DNA from: Paracoccus denitrificans
GTDB taxonomy: Bacteria; Pseudomonadota; Alphaproteobacteria; Rhodobacterales; Rhodobacteraceae
DNA: 64,000 nt
Assembly (NCBI RefSeq): GCF_900100045.1
Contig: NZ_FNEA01000019.1
Location: forward strand, 43,634-107,633
Reading direction: 5' to 3'
Numbering within the stretch: position 1 is the stretch's first letter; each line of letters opens with the position of its first letter. The notes below the pieces were generated by a model. It made no database searches and was not told where the DNA came from. It saw nothing but the letters and a program-made list of their open reading frames with translations. Of the stretch, positions 19,639-27,840 are shown piece by piece. The position numbers were made by a program, and so were the translations under genes.

Positions 19639-19722
19639 CCGACCCGGTCGAGAAAAACGACGCAAAAATCCGGGGATCAGCAATATTTTATCGCGCCGCC
19701 GGGCCGGATGCGAAACCGGGCC

Positions 19723-20967
19723 TCACCTGTCCCGGATTCGCGTCACGTCCTGCATCTGCCCGCCGGTCAGCAACACCTCGGCCGGCATGGGGTGGCTGAT
19801 GAAATGCAGCGGGCTCGCCGTCGGCCCATAGGCGCCGCAGGCATGGATGGCGATCAGGTCGCCTTCCTCCAGCCGAGGCAGCGCGACGCCGCCGCCCAGC
19901 TTGTCGATCGAGGTGCAGAGCGGGCCGGAAATATCCTGCTTTTCCTCGGGTCGGGTGCCGTCTTCGTCGCCGCCGACGCGGTGCATGACGTAATTGCGCC
20001 GCAAGACCATGCCGAAATTGCCCGAGGCCGCCAGGTTGTCGTTCAGCCCGCCGTCGCAGATGGCGATTCGGGTGCCGCGCGATTGCTTGACCGACAGGAC
20101 ACGGGTCACGAACCAGCCCGCCGGCCCGACCAGGTAGCGGCCCAGCTCCAGCACCAGCCGGGCGTCGGCAAGGCGCGGCTCGGCGCGGAAGGCGTCGAGT
20201 TCGGGGCCGATCTCGGCCGCGATGGCCGCAAGGTCCAGCGCGCTGTCCCCGGGGTGGTAGGGGATGCCGAGCCCGGCGCCGAAGATCAGCTTTTCCGGGC
20301 GCAGGTCCAGCGCGGCGCAGGTGTCGCGGAACACCTGCATGAAGATGCGCCAGTTCTCGCAGATCGCCTCGGGCTTGAGGCATTGCGTGCCGGAATAGAT
20401 GTGCAGCCCGATGATGCGCAGGTTCGGCAGGGCGGCGATCTGCGGCAGGATCTCGGCCGCGTCCTCGACATCGACGCCGAAGGGGCTGGGCCGCCCGGCC
20501 ATCTGGTCGCCGAAGCCCTTGGGCACCCGCGCCGGCGCAAGGCGGACCAGCACCGGCTGGACGCGGCCCATCTCGGCCGCGACGGCATCGGCCAGCCGCG
20601 CCTCGCGCAGGCTTTCCAGCACCAGCTCGCCCAGGCCCGCCTCGATGGCGGCGCGCAGTTCCGCCTCGCGCTTGGCCGGGCCGGTGAAGCTGATCCTGGC
20701 CGCATCCCAACCCGCCTCGCGCCCCAGGGCCAGCTCGCCGCCCGAGGAAATGTCGAGGTAATCCAGCCGGTCCCGCATCCAGCCCAGCAGGGCGGGGTTC
20801 GGATTGCTTTTCACCGCGAAGCTGACGGCGAACCAGCGACCCAGATGCGCGCGCAGATGGGCCAGCCGTTCCTCGACCACGTCGGTGGCATAGACATAGG
20901 CCGGGGTGCCGAAGCGCGCCGCCGCCTCGGCCAGGTGGCGGTCCAGGTCAGTCAAGGGACTGCACAT
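19723..20967 (-). CDS. PLP-dependent decarboxylase (exosortase-A-associated / LysA-ODC type)
   Basis: This 414-residue fold-type III PLP enzyme is related to diaminopimelate and ornithine decarboxylases. The PLP lysine is Lys53 in FAVKSNPNP. The glycine-rich phosphate site lies around GAGLGIPYHPGDS, and the catalytic Cys is in GPLCTSIDKLG near the C-terminus. Its close coupling to an acyl carrier protein (20-nt overlap) and an AMP ligase matches the triad described with exosortase-A polysaccharide loci. It is therefore unlikely to be the housekeeping lysA. The substrate is unknown and could be an amino acid held on the carrier protein. No exosortase gene is visible in the window. Confidence 0.8.
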   Translation of the reverse strand: MCSPLTDLDRHLAEAAARFGTPAYVYATDVVEERLAHLRAHLGRWFAVSFAVKSNPNPALLGWMRDRLDYLDISSGGELALGREAGWDAARISFTGPAKREAELRAAIEAGLGELVLESLREARLADAVAAEMGRVQPVLVRLAPARVPKGFGDQMAGRPSPFGVDVEDAAEILPQIAALPNLRIIGLHIYSGTQCLKPEAICENWRIFMQVFRDTCAALDLRPEKLIFGAGLGIPYHPGDSALDLAAIAAEIGPELDAFRAEPRLADARLVLELGRYLVGPAGWFVTRVLSVKQSRGTRIAICDGGLNDNLAASGNFGMVLRRNYVMHRVGGDEDGTRPEEKQDISGPLCTSIDKLGGGVALPRLEEGDLIAIHACGAYGPTASPLHFISHPMPAEVLLTGGQMQDVTRIRDR

Positions 20968-21184
20968 AGGCGAGGATCGCGTCCACGCTGTCGAAATTCT
21001 CCAGCGTCACGTCGCCCGGCTGCACCCGCACGCCGGCATGCTGCTCGACGAAGGAAATCAGCCCTACCATCGCCACCGAATCCAGCATCCCGGTCGAGAA
21101 AAGTTCGGTATCGCCCTCCAGCACCGTGTCGATGTTCAGTTCGCTGCGGATGTAGCGGATCAGCTCGTCCTTGCTCAAGCTCAT
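20948..21184 (-). CDS. Acyl carrier protein of the polysaccharide locus
   Basis: This 78-residue four-helix carrier protein has the phosphopantetheine attachment serine at Ser36 in MLDSVAMV. It lies 19 nt after the AMP ligase and overlaps the decarboxylase start by 20 nt. It thus probably receives the acyl or aminoacyl group activated by the ligase and presents it to the decarboxylase. It is not the fatty-acid ACP, which would sit with fab genes and differs in sequence. No phosphopantetheinyl transferase gene is nearby, so activation must come from elsewhere in the genome. Confidence 0.9.
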   Translation of the reverse strand: MSLSKDELIRYIRSELNIDTVLEGDTELFSTGMLDSVAMVGLISFVEQHAGVRVQPGDVTLENFDSVDAILAYVQSLD

Positions 21185-21203
21185 GGATTCAATGCCTTTC
21201 TGG

Positions 21204-22775
21204 TCAGTTCTGCAATGCGGCCCTGGCCGCGGAAATGATGGCGGGACGGTCCAGCTTGCCGCTGGCGGTCCGCGGCATCGCGCCTTGCCAGGAATGATAG
21301 TGCTGCGGACGCATGTAATGCGGCATCGCCCGGACGCAATGCGCGGCCAGCGCGGCCTCGTCGGCTTGCGGCAGATAGGTCACGACCGCATGGACCGCCT
21401 GGCCCAGATCGGCATCCTCGACCCCGAAGGCCACGACGTCGGTGACAAGCCCGCTTTGCGAGATCGCATCCTCGACCTCGGTCGGCGACAGGCGGAAGCC
21501 CAGCGTCTTGATCATCTCGTCCATGCGGCTGACGAACCACAGGTCGCCGTCCTGGTCGACGCGGACCAGATCGCCCGACCAGACCACGGGCTCGTCGCCC
21601 AGCAGATGCGCCAGTTCCGGGCAGGGGCGGATCTTCTGCGCCGTCACCTCGGGCTTTTCCCAATAGCCCATGCTGACCAGCGGGCCGGCATGGACCAGTT
21701 CGCCCTGTTCGCCGGGACCGGCGACGCCCTCGCCATGCTTGATGGCGAAGACCTGCGCGTTCGGGATCTGCCGGCCGATCGAGCCCATCTTGGCCGCGAA
21801 TTTCGAAGGCGGCAGATAGGTCGAGCGGAAGGCCTCGGTCAGGCCATACATCAGGTAGATGTCGACGCCCGGAAACACCTGCGGCAGCAGTTCCAGGATG
21901 TTCGGGGGGATCTTGCCGCCGGTATTGGTGATGCGCCGCAGTGCCGGCAACTCGGTCGGGCGGTCCACCAGCAGCCGCACGATCTGGTTCCACAAGGGCG
22001 GCACGCCGGCGATCCCCGTCACCGATTCGGCCTGGGCCATGCGGATGATCTCGGCTGGCATGGTCAGCGGCTGATGCACCACCGTCCCGCCCGTCAGCAG
22101 CATGGTGGTCAACTGGTTCAGCCCGGCATCGAAGCTGTAGGGCAGCACCGACAGCAGGCGGTCGCTTTCGTCCAGCCCCAGATAATCCGCGACCGAGATG
22201 GCGCCCACGCGGATATTGCGATGGCTGAGCATCACCCCCTTGGGCGCGCCGGTCGAGCCCGAGGTGTAGATGATTATCGCCAACCCGCGCGGGTCGGATT
22301 CGTCGGGCGCGGAAGCCTGGTCGGCGGCAAGCGCCCCCCAGGGGTCCGCGCCCTGGACAAGGCCCTCGGCCTTGCCCTGAACAAGATAGGCCGTGCCCTC
22401 GGGCAAGGCATGTTCGCCCACAAGCGCCTCCAGCGCGTTTCGGGGCAGGATCACCGCGCGCGCCCGGCTGTCGCCGGCGACATAGGCCAGCTGCGCGGGG
22501 GTCCAGCGGATGTTCACGTTGACGACCACGGCGCCCATCTTCCAGGCGCCGAACATGGCCGCAACCTCGTCGATGCCCTTGCGCAGATGCACGATCACCC
22601 GGTCGCCGGGCCGGATGCCGCGTCGGGCGAGCCAGTCGGCCACGCGCCCGGCCTCGGCCGCAAGCTCGGCATAGGTGACCGAGCGGCCCTGGTCCACGGC
22701 GGCGATCTTGTCCGCGCGGGCGGGAAGGTTGTCGGCCAGCAGGCGCCACATGCTGCGGTCGAAATCGTCACTCAT
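21204..22775 (-). CDS. Acyl-CoA/acyl-carrier AMP ligase (exosortase-A-associated type)
   Basis: This 523-residue ANL-superfamily adenylating enzyme shows the P-loop-like YTSGSTGAPKG, the TNTGGKIP and MYGLTEAFRSTY blocks, the WSGD hinge region and the catalytic C-terminal lysine in TASGKLDRP. Such enzymes activate a carboxylic or amino acid as its adenylate and transfer it to CoA or a carrier protein, here most likely the ACP encoded next. The ATG at 22775 (MSDDFDRS) is preferred to one 27 nt upstream, because AAGG lies at a workable distance and the preceding residues are not family-like. It overlaps the acetyltransferase gene by 8 nt. Confidence 0.85.
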   Translation of the reverse strand: MSDDFDRSMWRLLADNLPARADKIAAVDQGRSVTYAELAAEAGRVADWLARRGIRPGDRVIVHLRKGIDEVAAMFGAWKMGAVVVNVNIRWTPAQLAYVAGDSRARAVILPRNALEALVGEHALPEGTAYLVQGKAEGLVQGADPWGALAADQASAPDESDPRGLAIIIYTSGSTGAPKGVMLSHRNIRVGAISVADYLGLDESDRLLSVLPYSFDAGLNQLTTMLLTGGTVVHQPLTMPAEIIRMAQAESVTGIAGVPPLWNQIVRLLVDRPTELPALRRITNTGGKIPPNILELLPQVFPGVDIYLMYGLTEAFRSTYLPPSKFAAKMGSIGRQIPNAQVFAIKHGEGVAGPGEQGELVHAGPLVSMGYWEKPEVTAQKIRPCPELAHLLGDEPVVWSGDLVRVDQDGDLWFVSRMDEMIKTLGFRLSPTEVEDAISQSGLVTDVVAFGVEDADLGQAVHAVVTYLPQADEAALAAHCVRAMPHYMRPQHYHSWQGAMPRTASGKLDRPAIISAARAALQN

Positions 22776-23310
22776 GGGCAGGGGCCTTCTTCTTGGCGGC
22801 AAAGATCGGCAGGCTGGGATAGATCTTGGCGGGCGAGCCGATCACCACCGAATCCGGCGGCACATTGGTCGTCACCGCGGTATTGGCGCCGATCCGCACC
22901 CGGTCGCCGATGGTGATCGGTCCCAGCACGCAGGAATTCACGCCGATGAACACGTCGTCGCCGATCACCGGCGCGCCCGGGCCCATGTTGGTGCCGATGG
23001 TGACGTTGTGCATCACCCCGCAACGGTCGCCGATCACCACGTCGGGATGGATCGACAGCGAACCCTCGGCATGGATGATGTGGAAATCGCGGCCCAGCCG
23101 CACCTGCGGCGGGATCCAGACCTTGGTCACGTTCAGGATCAGGGTCTTCATCAGCGCGTAGAGCTTGCCGGCCAGCCAGCGCGCCCCTGGGTTCTTCAGC
23201 CCAAGGGCCCAGCGGCCATAGCGATAGACGGCAAGCGAGACGAAGGCGGGCTCGGTCAGCGAACGGCCGTGTCTTACGTAGTCATCCCGGAGAGTTTCGA
23301 ACATCACCAT
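22768..23310 (-). CDS. Serine O-acetyltransferase-like hexapeptide acyltransferase
   Basis: This 180-residue protein has a short helical N-terminus and a left-handed beta-helix of hexapeptide repeats (about residues 70-165: IHPDVVIGDRCGV, VTIGTNMGPG, IGDDVFIGVNS). The probable catalytic His lies in GVMHNVTIG. It resembles CysE/serine acetyltransferases of polysaccharide loci, which often O-acetylate sugars rather than make cysteine. The ATG at 23310 is followed by another at 23304 that could also serve. It overlaps the AMP ligase by 8 nt and may be the first gene after an 82-nt spacer, within the same-strand locus. Confidence 0.8.
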   Translation of the reverse strand: MVMFETLRDDYVRHGRSLTEPAFVSLAVYRYGRWALGLKNPGARWLAGKLYALMKTLILNVTKVWIPPQVRLGRDFHIIHAEGSLSIHPDVVIGDRCGVMHNVTIGTNMGPGAPVIGDDVFIGVNSCVLGPITIGDRVRIGANTAVTTNVPPDSVVIGSPAKIYPSLPIFAAKKKAPAHE

Positions 23311-23392
23311 GCACTTGCTTAATCACTTCGGCGGGAAATAAAGGTCGCCCGCCCCCATATTCCGATCTCTTGCGGCAAACTCAACCTGACTG

Positions 23393-24457
23393 TTAGGACG
23401 GGTTTTGGGGGTTTTGGGCCGCGATCAGGTCGAGTGTGCGCCGGATCTGGTCCCATTCCACCCGGTAGCCGCGGGCGGTTCCCGACCCCACCACCATGGC
23501 ATAATGTTGCTGCCAGCAATCCGTCAGCAGCTTGAGCGAGGTGGTCACCCGGTCCGCCGGCTGAAGCGTCAGCACCGTGCCGCCCGGCGCCATGGCGATC
23601 ACGCCATGGGCAAGCTGGCTGCCCTCGACGCCCACCACCAGCCGGGCCGCGCCGGCCGCCTCGGCCAGTTGGTCGGCATCGTGGCGGTCGATATAGAGCG
23701 TGCGGAAACCGTATTCGGCCTCCAGCCGCTCGGCGATCTTAGCCTCGTTCTCCAGGATGCGGGCATCGCCGCTGGCGCCGCGGAAGATGAAGACGCCGGG
23801 CAGCGGCTCCAGCGGGCGGTCCTTCAGGATGCGGGCGCGGTTTTCCTGCGCGCGGGCGCGGCGGTGGCTGTTGTTGTGCAGGTCGTCGAACAGGACCAGC
23901 TCGTCGAAATGCACCTCGCCGATGCGGCGCGGCGCCATGCCCAGCAATTCCTCGTAGCGGGCGATATGGCCGCCCCGCACCGGGGCCGAGGTCACGGGCA
24001 TGCCGGCCGCTTCGGCCAGGCGATAGGCAAGGCAGTCGTTCAGAAGCCAGTTGCCGAACCAGCGATTGCCGATCCAGCTTTCGTAAAGCGCGCCCGACAA
24101 GCTTTCGCGCGGCCGGGAATAGGTCAGGCCGGAACGCTTGCGCTGGCGCAGGTGGCGCTCGGCCCCGCGCGCGTGAAGCACGCCATCGACGAAATCCACG
24201 TCGCGAAACCGATAGCCCATGGTCGGCGGCGTGCGCTCGGCCGGATTGCCCTGCATCTGCGCCAGGATGTCGGGCAGGGCGCCGAATTCGGTGCGCGAGA
24301 TATGCTCGATCTGGTCGGGCAGCCAGATCCCCGGCATGATCTCGACCGTTTCGGCCGGACAGATCTCCCACCGCTCGGCGGCGGTGTCGAAGAAATCCGC
24401 ATGGCCCCTGCCGAAAAGGCGATGCAGGCGGTTATGGATCGGTCTGAGGGAATGCAT
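23393..24457 (-). CDS. GT61-family (DUF563) glycosyltransferase
   Basis: This 354-residue protein has the layout of bacterial GT61 glycosyltransferases: a variable N-terminal part, then the central block ALYESWIGNRWFGNWLLNDC, and near the C-terminus the family-typical VVGVEGSQLAHGVIAMAPGG. It has no transmembrane helix or signal peptide, so it probably acts on the cytoplasmic face of the membrane during polysaccharide assembly. Sugar donor and acceptor are unknown. It lies between the esterase and acetyltransferase genes in a nine-gene same-strand locus that also makes a GDP-deoxysugar. Confidence 0.78.
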   Translation of the reverse strand: MHSLRPIHNRLHRLFGRGHADFFDTAAERWEICPAETVEIMPGIWLPDQIEHISRTEFGALPDILAQMQGNPAERTPPTMGYRFRDVDFVDGVLHARGAERHLRQRKRSGLTYSRPRESLSGALYESWIGNRWFGNWLLNDCLAYRLAEAAGMPVTSAPVRGGHIARYEELLGMAPRRIGEVHFDELVLFDDLHNNSHRRARAQENRARILKDRPLEPLPGVFIFRGASGDARILENEAKIAERLEAEYGFRTLYIDRHDADQLAEAAGAARLVVGVEGSQLAHGVIAMAPGGTVLTLQPADRVTTSLKLLTDCWQQHYAMVVGSGTARGYRVEWDQIRRTLDLIAAQNPQNPS

Positions 24458-24488
24458 GGCGGCTCGGCTGGCTGGTCGGGCGGAGTTT

Positions 24489-24514
24489 GCGGGCGCAAGG
24501 CGGCGGGCGCAAGG
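24489..24514. repeat. Short direct repeat between the esterase and GT61 genes
   Basis: GCGGGCGCAAGG occurs twice (24489-24500 and 24503-24514) with a 2-nt spacer, in the 72-nt gap. It is probably a small slippage duplication. Nothing else is seen in this gap. Confidence 0.5.
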
Positions 24515-24529
24515 GGCAGAACGGCCGGT

Positions 24530-25702
24530 TCAGTTCGGAACCGGCCCTTTCAATGCCTCGATCAGCGTCTGGGCGATCATGGCATGGTCCTGCGCCGAGG
24601 GGTGCCACAGGCAGGCATTGCGCCGCGGATCGCCCAGGATCACCAGCTGGTTGGCAAGGCCGCGGGCGGCCAGCAGTTCCGATGCGGCTCGATGCGCCTC
24701 GACCAGTTCGGGGCCGTATTCGCCAAAGGCCAGCAACACCATGGCCGCGCCGGGATTTTCCTGCATGCGCGCCGCGGCGAAATCGGCCAGAGCCGGGCCG
24801 AAATCGCGGCGCAACTCGGCCTTGTCGCGCCACGCTTCGCCGGGGGCGAGGTCCGAGCCGAAGACATTGGAGCCAAGCCCGACGACGACGATATCCGCCG
24901 GGCGCTGGGGCAGGGCCACGGCATCCCCATCCCCCGGCAGGGCCAGCGGATAAAGCCGGTCCATGGTGCGGTCGGGTTCGGCCCCGCCGTAATTGCGCAA
25001 GAGCCCGATCCCCGAGCGGGCGACGATCCGGTAATCCGCGCCCAGAGCCGCCGCGACCTGCGGCCCGAAGCTGCGGCTGGTATCGGTGGCGGCATAGATT
25101 TCCTCGGCGTCGCAATCGCGGCGCTCGGCGGTATTGGCAAAGCCGACGGTGTCGGAATCGCCGATGAACTCGATCAGCCGCGGCACCGGATCGGGCGGCG
25201 GCAGCGCCTGCGCCGGATCGCCCAGGAAGAAGCCGCCGAAAAGCGCCGGGCCACTTGGTTCGCTGATCTTTTCGGCGCGGATCTCATGCGGGCCGGGCGC
25301 GAGGCCCTCGATTCGCAAATCCTGCCGTCCGGGGCGCGAGACCTCGACCGCCTTGCCGTCCAGCATCACGCGCCAGCGATTGAGCGAATCGTCGAAGCGC
25401 AGGGTGACGCCCGTGCCCTCGAACCGGGCAGAGGCATGAAATCCCGGCCATTCGTGGCGATAGCCTTCGCCCGAGGGACCAGCCGCCGCGCGGCCCGTCA
25501 CCGCGGCGGGCAGGGCGGCCAGGCCCGGTTGCGGCGCAACAAGCTGCGCTTGCAAACCCGCATCTTCGGCAAGGCTGAGCATCGGCACCGGCGTCAGGGG
25601 ACGCGGCGGCGCGGGCCAGGCAAGGAAGGCCATTGCGGCGGCCAGGGCGATGGCCGCCATCCCGATGCCGATTCGTTTCGCCCAGCCTGCACCCATGACC
25701 AC
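24530..25702 (-). CDS. SGNH-hydrolase esterase, carbohydrate-esterase family 2-like
   Basis: The 390-residue protein has an N-terminal hydrophobic segment (about 9-30, a membrane anchor or signal). A beta-sandwich-like region follows (about 75-165, ending EIRAEKISEPSG), then an SGNH hydrolase domain. The nucleophile is Ser183 in FIGDSDTVG, the block III Asn is in LGSNVFG, and the His is in the C-terminal LWHPSAQDH. This order is that of CE2 acetyl esterases, which remove O-acetyl groups from polysaccharides. The nucleophile motif reads GDSD rather than the common GDSI/GDSL. It probably trims or edits acetylation of the exported glycan made by this locus. Confidence 0.75.
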   Translation of the reverse strand: MVMGAGWAKRIGIGMAAIALAAAMAFLAWPAPPRPLTPVPMLSLAEDAGLQAQLVAPQPGLAALPAAVTGRAAAGPSGEGYRHEWPGFHASARFEGTGVTLRFDDSLNRWRVMLDGKAVEVSRPGRQDLRIEGLAPGPHEIRAEKISEPSGPALFGGFFLGDPAQALPPPDPVPRLIEFIGDSDTVGFANTAERRDCDAEEIYAATDTSRSFGPQVAAALGADYRIVARSGIGLLRNYGGAEPDRTMDRLYPLALPGDGDAVALPQRPADIVVVGLGSNVFGSDLAPGEAWRDKAELRRDFGPALADFAAARMQENPGAAMVLLAFGEYGPELVEAHRAASELLAARGLANQLVILGDPRRNACLWHPSAQDHAMIAQTLIEALKGPVPN

Positions 25703-25750
25703 CCGCCAGAAAACCCGCCGCCGATCCCGACTGGCGCCCCCGGCGGCCGG

Positions 25751-26920
25751 TCAGCCGCGAAACCCGGCCAGAATCGCGATCGCTTCCTGCATGTCATAAT
25801 GATGATTGCCGATGAAGAAGCCATGGGTATCGATCTCTTCGGCATGGCTCATCGATCCGTGCAGGCTGTGATCCATCAGCCGCAGCACCGGGTTCTTCGT
25901 GAAATTGCCGCTGACGATGGGCCGGGTCTCGAACCCCAGCGCATCGAGCCGTGCCAGAACCTCGCGCCGCGTCAGGCCGGTTTCGGGGCGCAGCACCAGC
26001 GAAAAGCCGAACCAGCTGCTTTCGCCGATCTCGCGCTGGATGCGGAACAGCGGATGACCCGCCATCGCCTCGGCCCAGCCTGCGCCGTTTGCGCGCCGGC
26101 CCTCGACCAGCCGGGGCAGTTTCGCCAGCTGCGCCCGACCCAGCGCACCCGACATCTCCAGCGGGCGCAGGTTGTAGCCGGGCAGGACGAAGCGAAAGCT
26201 TTCCTCGAAGGGATCATCGCTTTTCTCGCCCGTCACCCGGTTGAGTTTCGGCAGGTTGCGCGTCCAGCCATGCGCCCGCAGCGCCAGCAGGATGTGGTAA
26301 AGCTCCTCGTCATCGGTGACGACCAGCCCGCCCTCCATGGTCGAGATGTGATGCGAGAAGAAGGTCGAGAACGTCCCCATCACCCCGAACGTGCCGCATT
26401 GGCGGCCGCCGAACGTCGCGCCCATCGATTCGCAGTTATCCTCGATCAGCACGACCTGCCGCGTCCCGATGATGGTGCGGATCGCGTCGAAATCGTTGGG
26501 GTTGCCCAGCAGGTTCACCGCCATGACGGCGCGGGTGCGCTCGCCGATCGCCCCGGCCAGCGCGGTCAGGTCGTAGTTCAGCGTCTCGCGGTCGATATCG
26601 ACGAATTTCAGGTGCAGCCCGTATTGGTGCAGCGGGAAGAAGGTGGTGGACCAGGACACCGCCGGCACGATCACCTCGTCGCCCGGCATCAGCCGCAGCG
26701 CGGGGTTCTGCGTATGGCGCAGCGCCGCCACCATGGCGAGATTGGCCGACGAACCGGAATTGACCATCACCGCATGGCGGCTGCCGGCAAAGCGGGCGAA
26801 TTCGGCCTCGAATGCCGCCACCTCCGGTCCCATGGAAAACCGGCCCGAGCCGATCACCCGCTGCAAGGCATCCTGCTCCTCCTCGTCCCAAGTAGAGGTG
26901 GCAAGGGGAAAGCGGCTCAT
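25751..26920 (-). CDS. colD: GDP-4-keto-6-deoxymannose 3-dehydrase-like (ColD-type) DegT family enzyme
   Basis: This 389-residue DegT/DnrJ/EryC1-family PLP protein has, where sugar aminotransferases carry the Schiff-base lysine, His190 in FFSHHISTMEGG. That Lys-to-His change marks the 3-dehydrases ColD and E1/AscC, which remove the C3 hydroxyl of a 4-keto-6-deoxy NDP-sugar using PMP. With gmd and a GDP-fucose-synthase-like enzyme directly upstream, the likely substrate is GDP-4-keto-6-deoxymannose and the pathway leads to GDP-colitose. It overlaps the preceding gene by 4 nt. The dehydrase assignment rests on the active-site residue; the exact sugar is inferred from context. Confidence 0.78.
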   Translation of the reverse strand: MSRFPLATSTWDEEEQDALQRVIGSGRFSMGPEVAAFEAEFARFAGSRHAVMVNSGSSANLAMVAALRHTQNPALRLMPGDEVIVPAVSWSTTFFPLHQYGLHLKFVDIDRETLNYDLTALAGAIGERTRAVMAVNLLGNPNDFDAIRTIIGTRQVVLIEDNCESMGATFGGRQCGTFGVMGTFSTFFSHHISTMEGGLVVTDDEELYHILLALRAHGWTRNLPKLNRVTGEKSDDPFEESFRFVLPGYNLRPLEMSGALGRAQLAKLPRLVEGRRANGAGWAEAMAGHPLFRIQREIGESSWFGFSLVLRPETGLTRREVLARLDALGFETRPIVSGNFTKNPVLRLMDHSLHGSMSHAEEIDTHGFFIGNHHYDMQEAIAILAGFRG

Positions 26921-27840
26921 GGCTGGTGCTCCAGATACCAGGCATAGGTGGCGGCGATGCCCTCGCGCAGCCCGGTCCGCGGCGCCCAGCCCCATTCCGC
27001 CTGCCGCGCCACAGAGAGAAGCTTGCGCCGCATGCCGGCCGGCTTGCCCAGTTCATGGGTAAAACGCCCCCGCCACCCGATCACCTCGGCCACGGTGCGG
27101 TAATAGTCGTCGATCGTATGGTCGACACCCGGCCCGACATTCATCACCTGCGGCAGCGCCGAGGGATCGGCCAGCGCGCGCAGGATCGCATCCGCCAGGT
27201 CGCCGGCATACATGAACTCGCGCCGCGCCGTGCCGTCGCCCCAGATCTCGACCGTCTCATGGCCCTCGACCCTGGCGCGATGGATCTTGTGGATGATCGC
27301 CGGCAGCAAATGCGACCGGCGGGGGTCGAACTTGTCGTGCGGGCCATAGAGATTGCAGGGGATCAGCGTGCGCCATTGCAGGCTGCGATCTTCGCGGCAG
27401 GTATAGTCCACCAGCCGCATAGCCATGATCTTGGCCAGCGCATAGCCCTCGTTGCTGGGCTCCAGCGCGCCGGTCAGGATCTGCTCCTCGGACAGGTCGC
27501 GGCCCAGGTCGCGCGGATAGACGCAGCTCGAACTCAGGTTGATCAGCACCGGGATGCCTGCATCGCGGCAGGCGGTGATCAGGTTCAGCCCGATCAGGGC
27601 GTTCCCGGCAAGATACCGCACCGGCTCGGCCATGTTGGCCTGGATGCCGCCGACCGCGCCGGCCGCATGCACGACCGCATCCGGGCGCTGCCGGGCCAGC
27701 CAGTCGCGCAAGGCGCGGGCGTCGCACAGGTCCAGCTCGGCCCGCGAGGGGGCCAGCACCTCCCAGTCCGCGATGCCGGGATGGGCGCGCAGGTTCAGCC
27801 CGACCATGCCGTGCCCGCCGGTGATGAACAGCCGCGCCAT
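26917..27840 (-). CDS. GDP-L-fucose synthase-family epimerase/reductase (possible GDP-colitose synthase ColC)
   Basis: This 307-residue extended short-chain dehydrogenase has the NADP-binding FITGGHGMVG at the N-terminus. Catalytic Ser104/Cys106 lie in SSSCVYP, Tyr133 and Lys137 in GYALAKI, and His177 in RRSHLLPA. These match the reductase and epimerase residues of Fcl/WcaG. Since a ColD-like dehydrase follows with a 4-nt overlap, the enzyme may act on the 3-deoxy intermediate (ColC role) rather than make GDP-fucose. The two uses cannot be separated by sequence alone. It begins directly after the gmd TAG stop. Confidence 0.85.
   Translation of the reverse strand: MARLFITGGHGMVGLNLRAHPGIADWEVLAPSRAELDLCDARALRDWLARQRPDAVVHAAGAVGGIQANMAEPVRYLAGNALIGLNLITACRDAGIPVLINLSSSCVYPRDLGRDLSEEQILTGALEPSNEGYALAKIMAMRLVDYTCREDRSLQWRTLIPCNLYGPHDKFDPRRSHLLPAIIHKIHRARVEGHETVEIWGDGTARREFMYAGDLADAILRALADPSALPQVMNVGPGVDHTIDDYYRTVAEVIGWRGRFTHELGKPAGMRRKLLSVARQAEWGWAPRTGLREGIAATYAWYLEHQP

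Noticed and set aside
19723..20967. Housekeeping diaminopimelate decarboxylase (lysA)
   Set aside because: It overlaps a carrier-protein gene and belongs to the ligase/ACP triad; lysA normally stands with argH or lppL-type neighbours in this order of bacteria.
25751..26920. GDP-perosamine synthase
   Set aside because: The PLP lysine is replaced by histidine (His190), which an aminotransferase needs.
23405..26947. A very long open frame on the plus strand, opposite the polysaccharide genes
   Set aside because: It has no recognisable domain and lies opposite conserved genes (colD, esterase, GT61). Such frames arise easily in GC-rich coding DNA.
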